Source: a virus
Direction: 5' to 3' (one strand)
Length of the DNA: 64,000 nt
Virus record (IMG/VR): IMGVR_UViG_3300002053_000019
Span: 1-64,000 of that record
How positions within the stretch are numbered: the stretch's first letter is position 1; the number at the start of each line of letters is the position of its first letter. The notes under the pieces are model-generated. The model saw only the letters and a program-made list of their open reading frames with translations, made no database searches and was not told where the DNA came from. This document shows positions 1 through 7,075 of the stretch, piece by piece. A program made the translations under genes and the position numbers.

Positions 1-56
1 TTATATCTACACTCTCCTTTTTCCCATTGCTTATACGGACCTTTGTATAGCCCCCT

Positions 57-245
57 TCATTTGACTTTCAAACCAGCAAGTCTCTTTCGACATCTGCAAA
101 GTTCTAAAATTGCAGAAAATAATTCATCAGCTTCACCATAGGTTAATACTATATCCCAATGAAAATAACCTTCGTTTCTTTCCATACCTCTCTTCAATGT
201 CTTTTTCAATTCGCTTAATCGTTTATAGCTCACACAAATTGGCAT
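57..245 (-). CDS. hypothetical protein, 62 aa
   Basis: Small charged protein of unknown function, not recognised as a family member. The start at 245 is chosen because GGGAGGAG lies a few bases upstream; an in-frame ATG 20 codons earlier has no ribosome binding site. It has a paired cysteine motif (CRCRK) near residue 50 and a basic C-terminus. It is the last complete gene of the leftward arm in this window. The 56 bases beyond it hold no gene, only an SD-like AAAAAGGAG that may serve a gene outside the window. Confidence 0.65.
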   Translation of the reverse strand: MPICVSYKRLSELKKTLKRGMERNEGYFHWDIVLTYGEADELFSAILELCRCRKRLAGLKVK

Positions 246-323
246 ATTCTCCTCCCTTGGATTTACCCCGTCTCTCATTACACTCGTTACAAGTGCAATT
301 ATCACTATATCTATGGATGTATT

Positions 324-482
324 TCATTCTTTCTTCTCTTCTTTCCCATCCTCTTTCGAGTTAACTGTCTCGATACAATACATAACTTGGTTTGCCATGA
401 CCAAGACTTTATAGCGATTTCTCGCTGCTTCTAAGCTTGGTGCCCTTACTCGTACCTTAGTTGTTATTTTGTACTCAGGCAT
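324..482 (-). CDS. hypothetical protein, 52 aa
   Basis: Small protein of unknown function. The start is set by AAGGAGG eight bases upstream of the ATG at 482; a longer reading frame of ten more codons lacks an SD. The N-terminal half (EYKITTKVRVRAPSLEAARN) looks like a strand followed by a helix, and the C-terminus is a Lys/Glu tail. It follows the gene at 496-786 closely, consistent with one leftward operon. Confidence 0.65.
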   Translation of the reverse strand: MPEYKITTKVRVRAPSLEAARNRYKVLVMANQVMYCIETVNSKEDGKEEKKE

Positions 483-495
483 TCTCTTACCTCCT

Positions 496-786
496 TTATA
501 CTGAATCGACATAGACTTTCTTAACTTCGTATATCCCCGTCCTGTTATTCCATTGGATTATGAAATCTATGCAAGCTCTTTGGGTGACTGTAGCCACTCC
601 AGAAGAGGAGAGTCCGATATGTGCTTCTAATTTTTGCAACATCTCCCTGACCTCTGTCACTCTCTCTTTATTGAAGAACATCATTGTATATTCTTCACCG
701 TTGGGTGCTGGGAATGTAATCTTTGGCGTTGGTGTCCATATATCCGCCAATGCTATGTTGTTTTCTTGTGCTTTCTTTGTGTGCAT
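496..786 (-). CDS. hypothetical protein, 96 aa
   Basis: Unrecognised protein with a strand-rich middle (ITFPAPNGEEYTMMFF) followed by a helix. The ATG at 786 is preferred over an ATG 17 codons upstream because a purine-rich AAAGGGAT precedes it. It begins one base after the stop of the DUF2828 gene (788), so the two are probably translated from the same mRNA and may be functionally linked. No catalytic motif is visible. Confidence 0.65.
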   Translation of the reverse strand: MHTKKAQENNIALADIWTPTPKITFPAPNGEEYTMMFFNKERVTEVREMLQKLEAHIGLSSSGVATVTQRACIDFIIQWNNRTGIYEVKKVYVDSV

Positions 787-787
787 C

Positions 788-2263
788 TTATCCCTTTGTC
801 CTCCTTTTCCTTGGAATCTTAATCTTATATTTCTCAAGCGTCCTTAACATAACACCTTTAGGAGTCAAGTCTTCCGCACCAAAGATGGCTTTCAATATAG
901 CTGGACTAAAGCCAGATACTAATGCCACATTCTTATGTTTCGTAGTCGTTGGTTGTCCCGCATAACCAGTCGTATTCCAATAGACAACTTGAGGAATATC
1001 ATATCCAGCCTCAAGCCATTCATCCAATACATTCTCAACCTCTGCTTTCTTACCTGTTGTTCCTTGATGGAACTGCATATCAGAAACGATAAGAAGCATA
1101 TTAGGCATGCCCTCTTTCGATACGTTGAAGAACTTCGCTGCTTTTAATAATGTTCTTAATGCTTTAGCTATCTGCGTAGAGCCAACCGCACCATCAAAGA
1201 TGGTATGACTCTTCACCGCTTGAGAGAACTTCATACCATTCCAATCCTTAAGTTTGCCCTCAGAGCAGAAAGCTAGGAACTTCTTATAGAATGGATTGTC
1301 CTTGGGAATCTTAGCGGAGCAGTATAATGCCATCCCTTGGCTGATGTGAACAGCTTGCACAGAGCCACTTACTGCTGTGCTCATAGAACCAGAAGTATCA
1401 CAGACTACAATAGGTCTTGCTCCTGTTTCCATGTAATTTGGTAGGGCATCAAACTGTGCATCGGCAATCTTGCTATCACCACTAAGTACAGTTCTTACAC
1501 AGTCGTGTGGAAACAGCACATCACTATGGATAGTCGCTTTGCCCTTTTCCAAAGCTTCCTTATACGCTTCGAATCTCTCCGCATCATGCCTTCCAAATGC
1601 TTTGGTGTAGCGTGCCATAGCCACTGAAGGAACATGCTCGTATGTAATTTTGTTCCATTGATTTGAACACATCTTATACTCAACGATGTGGTCTTTCCGA
1701 ATCTCAGCGAGGATTTTCCTAAATGCCCTCTCATTTAACGAGCCTGCTCTTCGCAAAGGCTTATCGCTTCTGTCTGCCCACTTAGCAGCCAGCACATCCT
1801 TCTCACTCAAAGCGTGTGTCCATAGCTTTACAGCTATCTTCTCACACTCTGTGCCGAATAGAGTGCGAAGGTCATCCCACCTTCCAACCAATGGAATCCA
1901 GCCAATATTGAGGTCAATCCATCTTGGGTCTTCCTTAGCCAACCATCCAAGACAGGCTCTGAATCCACTTCTATTCCCTGCTCCACCACGACAATCTCTC
2001 AGCCATAATAGAAGCTTAAAAGATACTGTTGGGTCAACTATCCAGGTCTTTTGGAACAGAGATAAAGCGGAATCTTCGCTGCCGTAGAAGGTTCCCTTCT
2101 TAATAAATAGAGAACCAGCCTTACTAAAGAATTCCACAGCATGGTCTAGAGAATGCTCATACTGTTTCGCTCCTTCATGTGTCTTATCAGGAGTCTTTGG
2201 AATCCTATAGTCTTCCCCTTCCATCTCTTCATCTTCAAATTCGTCTTCGTAATCGTCCCACAT
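788..2263 (-). CDS. DUF2828 / TROVE-vWA (Ro60-like) protein
   Basis: 491-residue protein with an acidic N-terminal tail, an alpha-helical TROVE-like first half (WLRDCRGGAGNRSGFRACL and repeated helices) and a C-terminal von Willebrand A-type domain. The metal-ion adhesion motif DTSGSMS is at about residue 288, followed by SDMQF and a YWNTTGY...SGFSPAILKAIF ending characteristic of DUF2828. TROVE/Ro60 proteins bind misfolded or small structured RNAs. DUF2828 members occur in phages, giant viruses and eukaryotes, and their biochemistry is largely unknown. The start at 2263 has AAGGAGGAT upstream, whereas a longer frame to 2320 would overlap the previous gene. RNA binding is inferred from the family; the presence of a large structured RNA in the same arm makes it an attractive partner. 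Confidence 0.8.
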   Translation of the reverse strand: MWDDYEDEFEDEEMEGEDYRIPKTPDKTHEGAKQYEHSLDHAVEFFSKAGSLFIKKGTFYGSEDSALSLFQKTWIVDPTVSFKLLLWLRDCRGGAGNRSGFRACLGWLAKEDPRWIDLNIGWIPLVGRWDDLRTLFGTECEKIAVKLWTHALSEKDVLAAKWADRSDKPLRRAGSLNERAFRKILAEIRKDHIVEYKMCSNQWNKITYEHVPSVAMARYTKAFGRHDAERFEAYKEALEKGKATIHSDVLFPHDCVRTVLSGDSKIADAQFDALPNYMETGARPIVVCDTSGSMSTAVSGSVQAVHISQGMALYCSAKIPKDNPFYKKFLAFCSEGKLKDWNGMKFSQAVKSHTIFDGAVGSTQIAKALRTLLKAAKFFNVSKEGMPNMLLIVSDMQFHQGTTGKKAEVENVLDEWLEAGYDIPQVVYWNTTGYAGQPTTTKHKNVALVSGFSPAILKAIFGAEDLTPKGVMLRTLEKYKIKIPRKRRTKG

Positions 2264-2301
2264 AATTAATCCTCCTTCCTTTCGTAACTGTAATACTATA
2301 G

Positions 2302-3183
2302 TTACTCCTTCCTTATACACGCAGTCCCATTGAATTCTTCAGATGCTCTAAAATATCTACCAGTGAACTGGATAGTATCCACATGTGAGTATAATATACC
2401 AGACCACATTCCAAATCGAGATTGATGCCAATTAATATGGAACAAGATTGTGTATTCTTCATCGCTTGGTAGATATCTTAAGTCCCAGTACCCTTGTAAT
2501 GGTCTGAAATAGTTGTAAGTATCCCTTCTCGTCATCTCAAATTCAAGTATTTGATAGGGCAGAAGGCACTCCTCACACTCCACAATCATCTGCCCAGTAG
2601 CATTCTTATCTTCATCTAATTTTCCATATAGGGTGTAGAAGACATCACAAGGTGCTACTTGTGGAGCTCTCCAATCTCCTTGAGGAAGCCATCTTATGTG
2701 TGGACTTGAGGTATGCCATGATGGGTCGCCAGTATGATATAGGAAATGTCTATTCAGTTCCCAAAAGAAAGCTGTACCTACAAACGCATCATTCCCTTGT
2801 CCTTCGTCATCCCCCATATGTATCACGATAGTATTTGGTGCCCTGTAGTACCCATCTAGACAGCCATATGCAGTACGCATTTCTTTAGTGTCTAGCTGTT
2901 CCTTATCTACACACCGTTTATTCCAAGGGCGTATAACTACTCGTAGCTGTTGAGGATTTAGCGATGTTTCGAATAGCCCATTCATGATAGTAAACGCTTC
3001 ATCTAACGCTTCCCATTCTATTTCATTCCAATCCTCATAAAGCCAGTGCTCTTCGTACTGGTTGATGGCTCTATCTCTTGCTTTGATGAGTATCCCATTA
3101 GGCGTGGTAGTAGTCCACGCATCAGAGATAGAACAAGTTGCCATTAACAATAACCACGCTAATATAACAATGAACTTCGTCAT
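2302..3183 (-). CDS. exported protein of unknown function, 293 aa
   Basis: The N-terminus (MTKFIVILAWLLLMATCSI) is a signal peptide with a cysteine at residue 17, so it could be an exported lipoprotein (imperfect lipobox MATC) or a cleaved secreted protein. The mature part is rich in Trp, Tyr and acidic residues. It has a segment FFWELNRHFLYHTGDPSW around residues 140-160 that resembles the zinc-site helix of lipoprotein-like metallopeptidases, but with W-E-L-N-R in place of HExxH, so activity is doubtful. GGAGGGCTGAAAG precedes the ATG. The stop lies 38 bases before the DUF2828 start. Confidence 0.7.
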   Translation of the reverse strand: MTKFIVILAWLLLMATCSISDAWTTTTPNGILIKARDRAINQYEEHWLYEDWNEIEWEALDEAFTIMNGLFETSLNPQQLRVVIRPWNKRCVDKEQLDTKEMRTAYGCLDGYYRAPNTIVIHMGDDEGQGNDAFVGTAFFWELNRHFLYHTGDPSWHTSSPHIRWLPQGDWRAPQVAPCDVFYTLYGKLDEDKNATGQMIVECEECLLPYQILEFEMTRRDTYNYFRPLQGYWDLRYLPSDEEYTILFHINWHQSRFGMWSGILYSHVDTIQFTGRYFRASEEFNGTACIRKE

Positions 3184-3186
3184 CTT

Positions 3187-3435
3187 TCAGCCCTCCAATA
3201 CTCTTTCGTGTGAAAGGTTATAATGATATTTCTCGAAGTTAGGGAATTTTCCTAGCGATTCTTTGATAGTCTCCCTAATTGAGTCGGACTTCCCTAAGCC
3301 AAACCATTTGTCAAATAAACGGGCGAATGGCGTGTAATTGAATAGGGCGAATAGTCTATCAGCCTCTTCCTCTCTCTCTAATATAAGTTGTAGGCTCAGA
3401 TTAAATTTCCTTTCGAAAGAACTTTTAACTATCAT
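3187..3435 (-). CDS. hypothetical protein, 82 aa
   Basis: Unrecognised mostly helical protein (LSLQLILEREEEADRLFALF; charged coiled-coil-like segment). The ATG at 3435 is placed eight bases after AAGGAGG; an in-frame GTG three codons earlier falls inside the SD. The leader (AAGGAGGTGAATAAGATG) is nearly identical to that of the next gene upstream (AAGGAGGTGGATAAGATG). Confidence 0.65.
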   Translation of the reverse strand: MIVKSSFERKFNLSLQLILEREEEADRLFALFNYTPFARLFDKWFGLGKSDSIRETIKESLGKFPNFEKYHYNLSHERVLEG

Positions 3436-3440
3436 CTTAT

Positions 3441-3698
3441 TCACCTCCTTTGAGAACGAGCTTCTTCCTTTTCGACTGCATTTGCTATTTCCCTCTCGGT
3501 GAAGACCACGTATGGGTCTTTATTCCATTTATGGTTGGCGTCGTCAAGTACCATAGCCTTCAGCTTTCCACACTTACTACATATAAGCAGCTTTTTAACT
3601 GCAATCGACTTTCTCTCATACCTTTTGCCGTAGCGCATAAGGTATGATATAGCCTCGAAAGATATGGCTAATATAGCCTTCCATTTATGCCAACACAT
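3441..3698 (-). CDS. hypothetical protein with CxxC knuckle, 85 aa
   Basis: Small basic protein with an amphipathic N-terminal region and a single CSKC knuckle at about residues 40-43, suggesting a zinc site completed by His or by dimerisation. The start ATG at 3698 has AAGGAGG upstream with eight-base spacing. It lies six bases upstream of the next gene, so it is operonic. Function unknown. Confidence 0.65.
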   Translation of the reverse strand: MCWHKWKAILAISFEAISYLMRYGKRYERKSIAVKKLLICSKCGKLKAMVLDDANHKWNKDPYVVFTEREIANAVEKEEARSQRR

Positions 3699-3713
3699 CT
3701 TATCCACCTCCTT

Positions 3714-3896
3714 CTACTCCTTATCTAAATCCTTCAAGACATTATTATAGTAGGCCATTGAGGCTTCGAATAGTGCAATATCACTAAGTTGCACCGAATA
3801 CGTTTTCATTAGCTTAAGTATATCAGCCAAGGCTTTCTTTTGTCTATAGTACAACTTAGAACTTCTCTCCTTAGCTATCTCCATATTAAGTACCAT
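3714..3896 (-). CDS. hypothetical protein, 60 aa
   Basis: Helical protein, Lys/Arg-rich at the N-terminus and acidic at the end (NNVLKDLDKE). The ATG at 3896 has a moderate SD (TTAGGTGG); upstream in-frame GTG codons overlap that SD and are unlikely starts. It begins just beyond the stop of the PagL-like gene (3902). Function unknown. Confidence 0.6.
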   Translation of the reverse strand: MVLNMEIAKERSSKLYYRQKKALADILKLMKTYSVQLSDIALFEASMAYYNNVLKDLDKE

Positions 3897-3901
3897 CTCT
3901 C

Positions 3902-4468
3902 TCACCACCTAAATCCTGTATTTACTCCGAAAGTATTTATTCCTCTATCACCAGGTCTTAAAGAAGATAAATGAGAATATCTTCCACCAAGAGTAAACTC
4001 TACTCTTTCCCATTTAATAGGATATATGAAACCAAGTCCACCATCTATTAATCCTATAATGCCAGGATGTAAGATATTAGGACGTTCACTAGCATCTGTG
4101 TATCCAACACCAACTCCCATGTCAAAATAGAATCTCAACTTGCGTGGATAACAATCCTCTGCAGAGATGTATATAGCAGGGTCAAAGCGGATAATGAAAG
4201 ATGTGCCCATTTGTATGCCAGAAGATTCCTCATACCAAACTTTACCTACATGTCCCTCAGCTCTTAGGCTTAACCAATCATTGATATATTTACCACGAGA
4301 GATGCATAGTTTCCCTGATGTCGCTCCCTTCTGCATCGTATAGGCTTGGTCAAACTGCCAGTACCAACCATCTTCAGCTCTTGCTAATTTAACATAGAAA
4401 ATGAGCATTGCTAAAATAGCAATGATTACATAGATGATTGTCCCATACCTGTAGAGAAACTTATCCAT
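3902..4468 (-). CDS. PagL-like lipid A 3-O-deacylase (outer-membrane acyloxyacyl hydrolase)
   Basis: 188-residue protein with an N-terminal membrane/signal segment (residues 8-31) and a beta-barrel-like remainder of alternating strands ending in an aromatic residue (GVNTGFRW), typical of outer-membrane proteins. Near the end, RYSHLSSLRPGDRGIN carries the His-x-Ser pair (His166, Ser168) that forms the catalytic dyad of PagL, followed by the Pro-Gly loop. Known PagL removes the 3-O-linked acyl chain of lipid A in the outer membrane and has a similar length. GAGGAGGAAT precedes the ATG. The third catalytic residue (Glu in PagL) is not obvious; Asn178 lies near that place. An alternative is a generic outer-membrane barrel protein. 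Confidence 0.6.
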   Translation of the reverse strand: MDKFLYRYGTIIYVIIAILAMLIFYVKLARAEDGWYWQFDQAYTMQKGATSGKLCISRGKYINDWLSLRAEGHVGKVWYEESSGIQMGTSFIIRFDPAIYISAEDCYPRKLRFYFDMGVGVGYTDASERPNILHPGIIGLIDGGLGFIYPIKWERVEFTLGGRYSHLSSLRPGDRGINTFGVNTGFRW

Positions 4469-4469
4469 A

Positions 4470-4709
4470 TTAATTCCTCCTCAATGCCTCTTTAAATAAT
4501 TCAGCATTCTCACCACAATGTTCGCTGGTTAACCTGACGTTAACCACAGTATTAGGGAATCGTATTAGGTCTCTCCCTTCTACTTCATGGTCTTCAAGAA
4601 CTCTTTGGCAGCGATGACAAATATAAGCAGGGATTCTTCGATTCTTTGTCTTCACTACCTCTATTAGTTCTATGTTACTGGAATTACACGCTTTATGATA
4701 TGGTCTCAT
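4470..4709 (-). CDS. hypothetical zinc-knuckle protein, 79 aa
   Basis: Contains CHRC at about residues 31-34 plus upstream His/Cys (HKAC), so a small zinc site is likely. AAGGAGAGCG lies before the ATG, which overlaps the stop of the preceding gene (TAATG), indicating translational coupling. It shares the IxxICHRCxR(R/V) context with the protein at 4898-5164, suggesting duplicated miniproteins. Function unknown. Confidence 0.65.
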   Translation of the reverse strand: MRPYHKACNSSNIELIEVVKTKNRRIPAYICHRCQRVLEDHEVEGRDLIRFPNTVVNVRLTSEHCGENAELFKEALRRN

Positions 4710-4897
4710 TACGCTCTCCTTATGTTGAATTGACTACCACAATCTTCGCATTTGAGTCCTATGACACTGTGATTCTCGTCGAATAAGAAAACGAGTAGAC
4801 CATGCGCCCTACTAGCCACTCTCTTCTTCTCTTTCTCCACTCTACAAGAGCAGTAGAGATTATATAAATAGCTGATGACCGTTCGCTCTTCACTCAT
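4709..4897 (-). CDS. hypothetical zinc-ribbon protein, 62 aa
   Basis: Carries CSC near residue 17 and CEDC near residues 50-53, a two-knuckle arrangement suited to one zinc ion. GGAGG precedes the ATG at 4897, which directly abuts the stop of the next gene upstream (TAAATG). No known family recognised. Confidence 0.6.
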   Translation of the reverse strand: MSEERTVISYLYNLYCSCRVEKEKKRVASRAHGLLVFLFDENHSVIGLKCEDCGSQFNIRRA

Positions 4898-5164
4898 TTA
4901 GCCCAGCCTCCTGTAGATATATTCTCTTGCTTTTTTCTTAGAACGGAATCGTTTAATGTCTCCTTCTACTCTTCGACAGCGATGACAAATGTTGTTCATC
5001 ACTTCGTAGAGTTTTCCTTTCGCCTCAAATGGATTCCAAATCCAAATCAGAGAGCATTCCCCTTTCCTAGATACGAAAGTTTCAATGTAACTACCAAAGA
5101 CATTGAGCTTATCTTTCCCTCTGTAGAAGGGATGTTTCCTTCTTTTCATTATGACTTCTGTCAT
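4898..5164 (-). CDS. hypothetical basic protein with CHRC motif, 88 aa
   Basis: Strongly basic protein (KRRKHPFYRGKDK; SKKKAREYIYRRL) with a central CHRC motif, so nucleic-acid contact is possible but unproven. The start at 5164 sits in an ATGA overlap with the upstream membrane-protein gene and has GAGAGGAC as SD; a longer frame starting 12 codons earlier would run into that gene. Confidence 0.6.
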   Translation of the reverse strand: MTEVIMKRRKHPFYRGKDKLNVFGSYIETFVSRKGECSLIWIWNPFEAKGKLYEVMNNICHRCRRVEGDIKRFRSKKKAREYIYRRLG

Positions 5165-5328
5165 CTTACCGTCCTCTCTATTAGTTTCCCTATAATCCAA
5201 GCACTTAAGAATAATGCGAATCCACCTATCACAATAGCTACTGCCTCTTCAGGATTGGTAAACATTGCTAGAAGAATTACAAGTGCGAGAAGTATTTCAA
5301 TAATAGGTTTGTCTTTCTTTCTATCCAT
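5161..5328 (-). CDS. small two-helix membrane protein, 55 aa
   Basis: Encodes MDRKKDKPIIEILLALVILL followed by a short loop (FTNPEE) and a second hydrophobic helix (VAIVIGGFALFLSAWIIG), then a basic end. GAGGA lies upstream of the ATG and the stop overlaps the next start (ATGA), good evidence for a real coupled gene. Two-helix miniproteins of phages can be holins, antiholins or envelope modulators; which one cannot be told here. Confidence 0.65.
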   Translation of the reverse strand: MDRKKDKPIIEILLALVILLAMFTNPEEAVAIVIGGFALFLSAWIIGKLIERTVR

Positions 5329-5429
5329 TTTGCTATCCTCAACGCCTTCTTCTTACCGTATCTTCTCTTCAGTTTATATTCAATAACTAGGATTTTGTTT
5401 CTGGCGAAGTGTTCGATAGTTCTTCGCAT
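5277..5429 (-). CDS. possible overlapping small basic protein, 50 aa
   Basis: The 58 bases between neighbouring genes are explained by an open frame that starts inside the upstream gene (ATG at 5429, GGAG 11 bases before it) and ends inside the downstream one. The product is highly basic (KLKRRYGKKKALRIAKWIER). Overlaps of 43 and 52 bases on either side are large, so it may be fortuitous. Confidence 0.35.
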   Translation of the reverse strand: MRRTIEHFARNKILVIEYKLKRRYGKKKALRIAKWIERKTNLLLKYFSHL

Positions 5430-5581
5430 CTCTCTATTGACTCCTTGAAGTGGTCGAGAAAGTCTTCAAATAGTTTCTTTCTCCATCTCCAAAATATAGG
5501 AGCAATCCTCCTGATGATACCATCCTCATCAACATCTATTCCTACTGTGGCAAATGCCATACTTACATAGTAGCTTCTCAT
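5387..5581 (-). CDS. hypothetical protein, 64 aa
   Basis: Unrecognised protein with a hydrophobic N-terminal strand region, a basic WRWRKK segment and an acidic helix (FEDFLDHFKESIERCEEL). AAAGGAAG precedes the ATG at 5581, which comes one base after the preceding gene's stop. Function unknown. Confidence 0.6.
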   Translation of the reverse strand: MRSYYVSMAFATVGIDVDEDGIIRRIAPIFWRWRKKLFEDFLDHFKESIERCEELSNTSPETKS

Positions 5582-5582
5582 C

Positions 5583-5750
5583 TCACTTCCTTTTATATCT
5601 TTTTCTGTTAGCTTCAGCTATAGCTAACTGTCTTGGAGTATGGAATCTTGTTGGGACATGCACACCTATCTCCAGCTCCTCTTGATGATACTGTTTGTGT
5701 GCTTCCCAATATCTTTTATCAACGCGTTTGCCACAAAGTGTGCATTTCAT
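5583..5750 (-). CDS. C2H2 zinc-finger-like miniprotein, 55 aa
   Basis: Begins MKCTLCGKRVDKRYWEAHKQ and continues YH, a classic C-x2-C-x12-H-x3-H-like finger, followed by a basic C-terminus (ANRKRYKRK). Nucleic-acid binding is plausible by family. GGGAGAAA is the SD; the start at 5750 overlaps the upstream gene's stop (ATGA). Confidence 0.7.
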   Translation of the reverse strand: MKCTLCGKRVDKRYWEAHKQYHQEELEIGVHVPTRFHTPRQLAIAEANRKRYKRK

Positions 5751-6016
5751 TCTATTTCTCCCATCTCTATCTTCTTCCAATGCTCGTAATATCCATGCCC
5801 GCAATAAGGACAATGGAATGTTTTGTTAAAGACTTCTTGCGGATTATTCTTCTCTTCATTAATCAAATCCGTATAGTTTCTTCTCTTCCCTAATACTTTG
5901 ATTCCTTCTACGAATCCACATCCTACACATTGTATAGGATATCTAGGGTTTTTGTAACAAGCGATATAGGTAGGTCTTTTACACCAGCTTGGTTTTAATT
6001 GTTTTGTTAGTGCCAT
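5747..6016 (-). CDS. zinc-ribbon protein, 89 aa
   Basis: Contains four Cys positions in two knuckles (CVGC near residue 30 and CPYC near residue 69) plus an N-terminal CKRP..C. This fits a zinc ribbon of 40-50 residues. AAAAGGAGAG lies before the ATG. It is coupled to the next gene by an ATGA overlap. No specific function recognised. Confidence 0.65.
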   Translation of the reverse strand: MALTKQLKPSWCKRPTYIACYKNPRYPIQCVGCGFVEGIKVLGKRRNYTDLINEEKNNPQEVFNKTFHCPYCGHGYYEHWKKIEMGEIE

Positions 6017-6299
6017 CTTGTTCTCTCCTTTTGCATATTGGACAGTATTTCCTTGCGTTCTTCTTATTCTTTATTAATCTTTCATATTGTTTACTCCCCT
6101 TCCATAAGCCAAATACCACAAACGGTATTCGCTTCTTATAGTATGCTTCTATATATTTCACTCCACTCTTACCAGTAGCGTGGAGTTGTAACCTCTTGTA
6201 AAGATTGAGTTTCTTGCATGAACCGATGTAATGTTGGGCAGGTCTGGTGGGATTTAACGGTGAGATAAAATGAAGCCCATAGACGATTTCAGTTTGCAT
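5979..6299 (-). CDS. GIY-YIG nuclease-like protein
   Basis: 106-residue protein whose first 85 residues match the GIY-YIG fold of small phage/bacterial nucleases: IVYGLHF, then QHYIGSCK in the second YIG-like position, the conserved Arg in LYKRLQLH, and the Glu-containing YERLIKNKKNARKYCPICK ending. GIY-YIG proteins cleave DNA using one metal ion. Here the GIY strand is degenerate (VYGLHF), so activity is uncertain. GGGAAG is a weak SD, and the start overlaps the upstream acetyltransferase gene by 46 bases. Confidence 0.65.
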   Translation of the reverse strand: MQTEIVYGLHFISPLNPTRPAQHYIGSCKKLNLYKRLQLHATGKSGVKYIEAYYKKRIPFVVFGLWKGSKQYERLIKNKKNARKYCPICKRREQDGTNKTIKTKLV

Positions 6300-6715
6300 T
6301 GTGCTTCCCTATAATGTAAACGAATCATAGAATATTGATTTGGTTGAAAGTTTGCACATAGTAATCCTGCTTGTTTATATGTATTACATTGTTGACAAGC
6401 ATTGGATTCAATACTAAAGTTCGCACAAGTATTCTTTAAAGGCTTCAATGCTACGAAGCCTCTCTTTACGTAGAAATCGTATTTATGATGGGCACAGTCT
6501 AATTTTGGAGTCCTATGTAGTTCCTTATTACAATAGGATACCGCGGCCTCTAACAATGCAGTTCCATATCCTTTCTCTCTATATGCTTCTTTTATATAAA
6601 AGCCCGCAATATATCCCGTCTCATCTACCTCTAGTTCTCCAATAGATTCTTCTCCTGAAAGGAGTTCTATCTTTTCCCAGCTACCGAAGGCACGTCTTAC
6701 TATCTCCATCTTCAT
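6254..6715 (-). CDS. GNAT-family acetyltransferase with Cys-rich tail
   Basis: Residues 1-90 form a GNAT core: a strand pair ending AGFYIKEAYREKGYGTALLE, in which RxxGxG binds acetyl-CoA, then a helix and YDFYVKRGFVAL. Residues 95-153 are an added segment with three cysteines (C97, C107, C110) and CANF repeated twice, possibly a zinc knuckle. GNAT enzymes acetylate amines; the substrate is unknown. AAAGGGGAA precedes the ATG at 6715, and the start overlaps the upstream stop. Confidence 0.7.
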   Translation of the reverse strand: MKMEIVRRAFGSWEKIELLSGEESIGELEVDETGYIAGFYIKEAYREKGYGTALLEAAVSYCNKELHRTPKLDCAHHKYDFYVKRGFVALKPLKNTCANFSIESNACQQCNTYKQAGLLCANFQPNQYSMIRLHYREAQCKLKSSMGFILSHR

Positions 6716-6903
6716 TGGGATTCCCCTTTCTCTATTGCTCCGATTCCTAAGAATGCACGAAGCCTTCCAAGTAATCCAATGTTAGGTTCTTCCCTATCTT
6801 TCTCCTCATTATAGAGCCTTTGCGCTCTCTTCCTTGTAAGGTCAAACTTATGATAGACGGAAGTCCCTCTTAATCTCTTGTTTAAGTTGGCGAAAGGTTG
6901 CAT
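6712..6903 (-). CDS. hypothetical protein, 63 aa
   Basis: Basic N-terminal half (NKRLRGTSVYHKFDLTRKRAQ) and a short hydrophobic helix (IGLLGRLRAFLGIG) near the end. GGAGAAATAGG gives a good SD before the ATG at 6903. No family recognised. Confidence 0.6.
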   Translation of the reverse strand: MQPFANLNKRLRGTSVYHKFDLTRKRAQRLYNEEKDREEPNIGLLGRLRAFLGIGAIEKGESQ

Positions 6904-6904
6904 C

Positions 6905-7063
6905 CTATTTCTCCTTCCTTAATACTTTGATAGTACTCTTCGCGGCTTTATCCCATTTACGTCTGGTCTTTTCTGATGCATATTTAAAAGTCTTTCCCTT
7001 TTCGAGTAGTTCCTTTACTTCTTCCTCACTCTTCGCTTCGAGTATCTGATTCCTTAGCGACAT
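6905..7063 (-). CDS. small basic coiled-coil protein, 52 aa
   Basis: Encodes a short, highly charged helical protein (ILEAKSEEEVKELLEKGKTF then KTRRKWDKAAKSTIKVLRKE). AAGGAGGTG precedes the ATG with ideal spacing, and its stop lies one base before the next start. The strong SD and tight packing support a real gene despite the size. Confidence 0.65.
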   Translation of the reverse strand: MSLRNQILEAKSEEEVKELLEKGKTFKYASEKTRRKWDKAAKSTIKVLRKEK

Positions 7064-7075
7064 AAAGCACCTCCT

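Noticed and set aside
124-130. Second hammerhead core (CTGATGA on the minus strand)
   Set aside because: Within a coding gene and lacking the GAAA box, cleavage triplet and stems.
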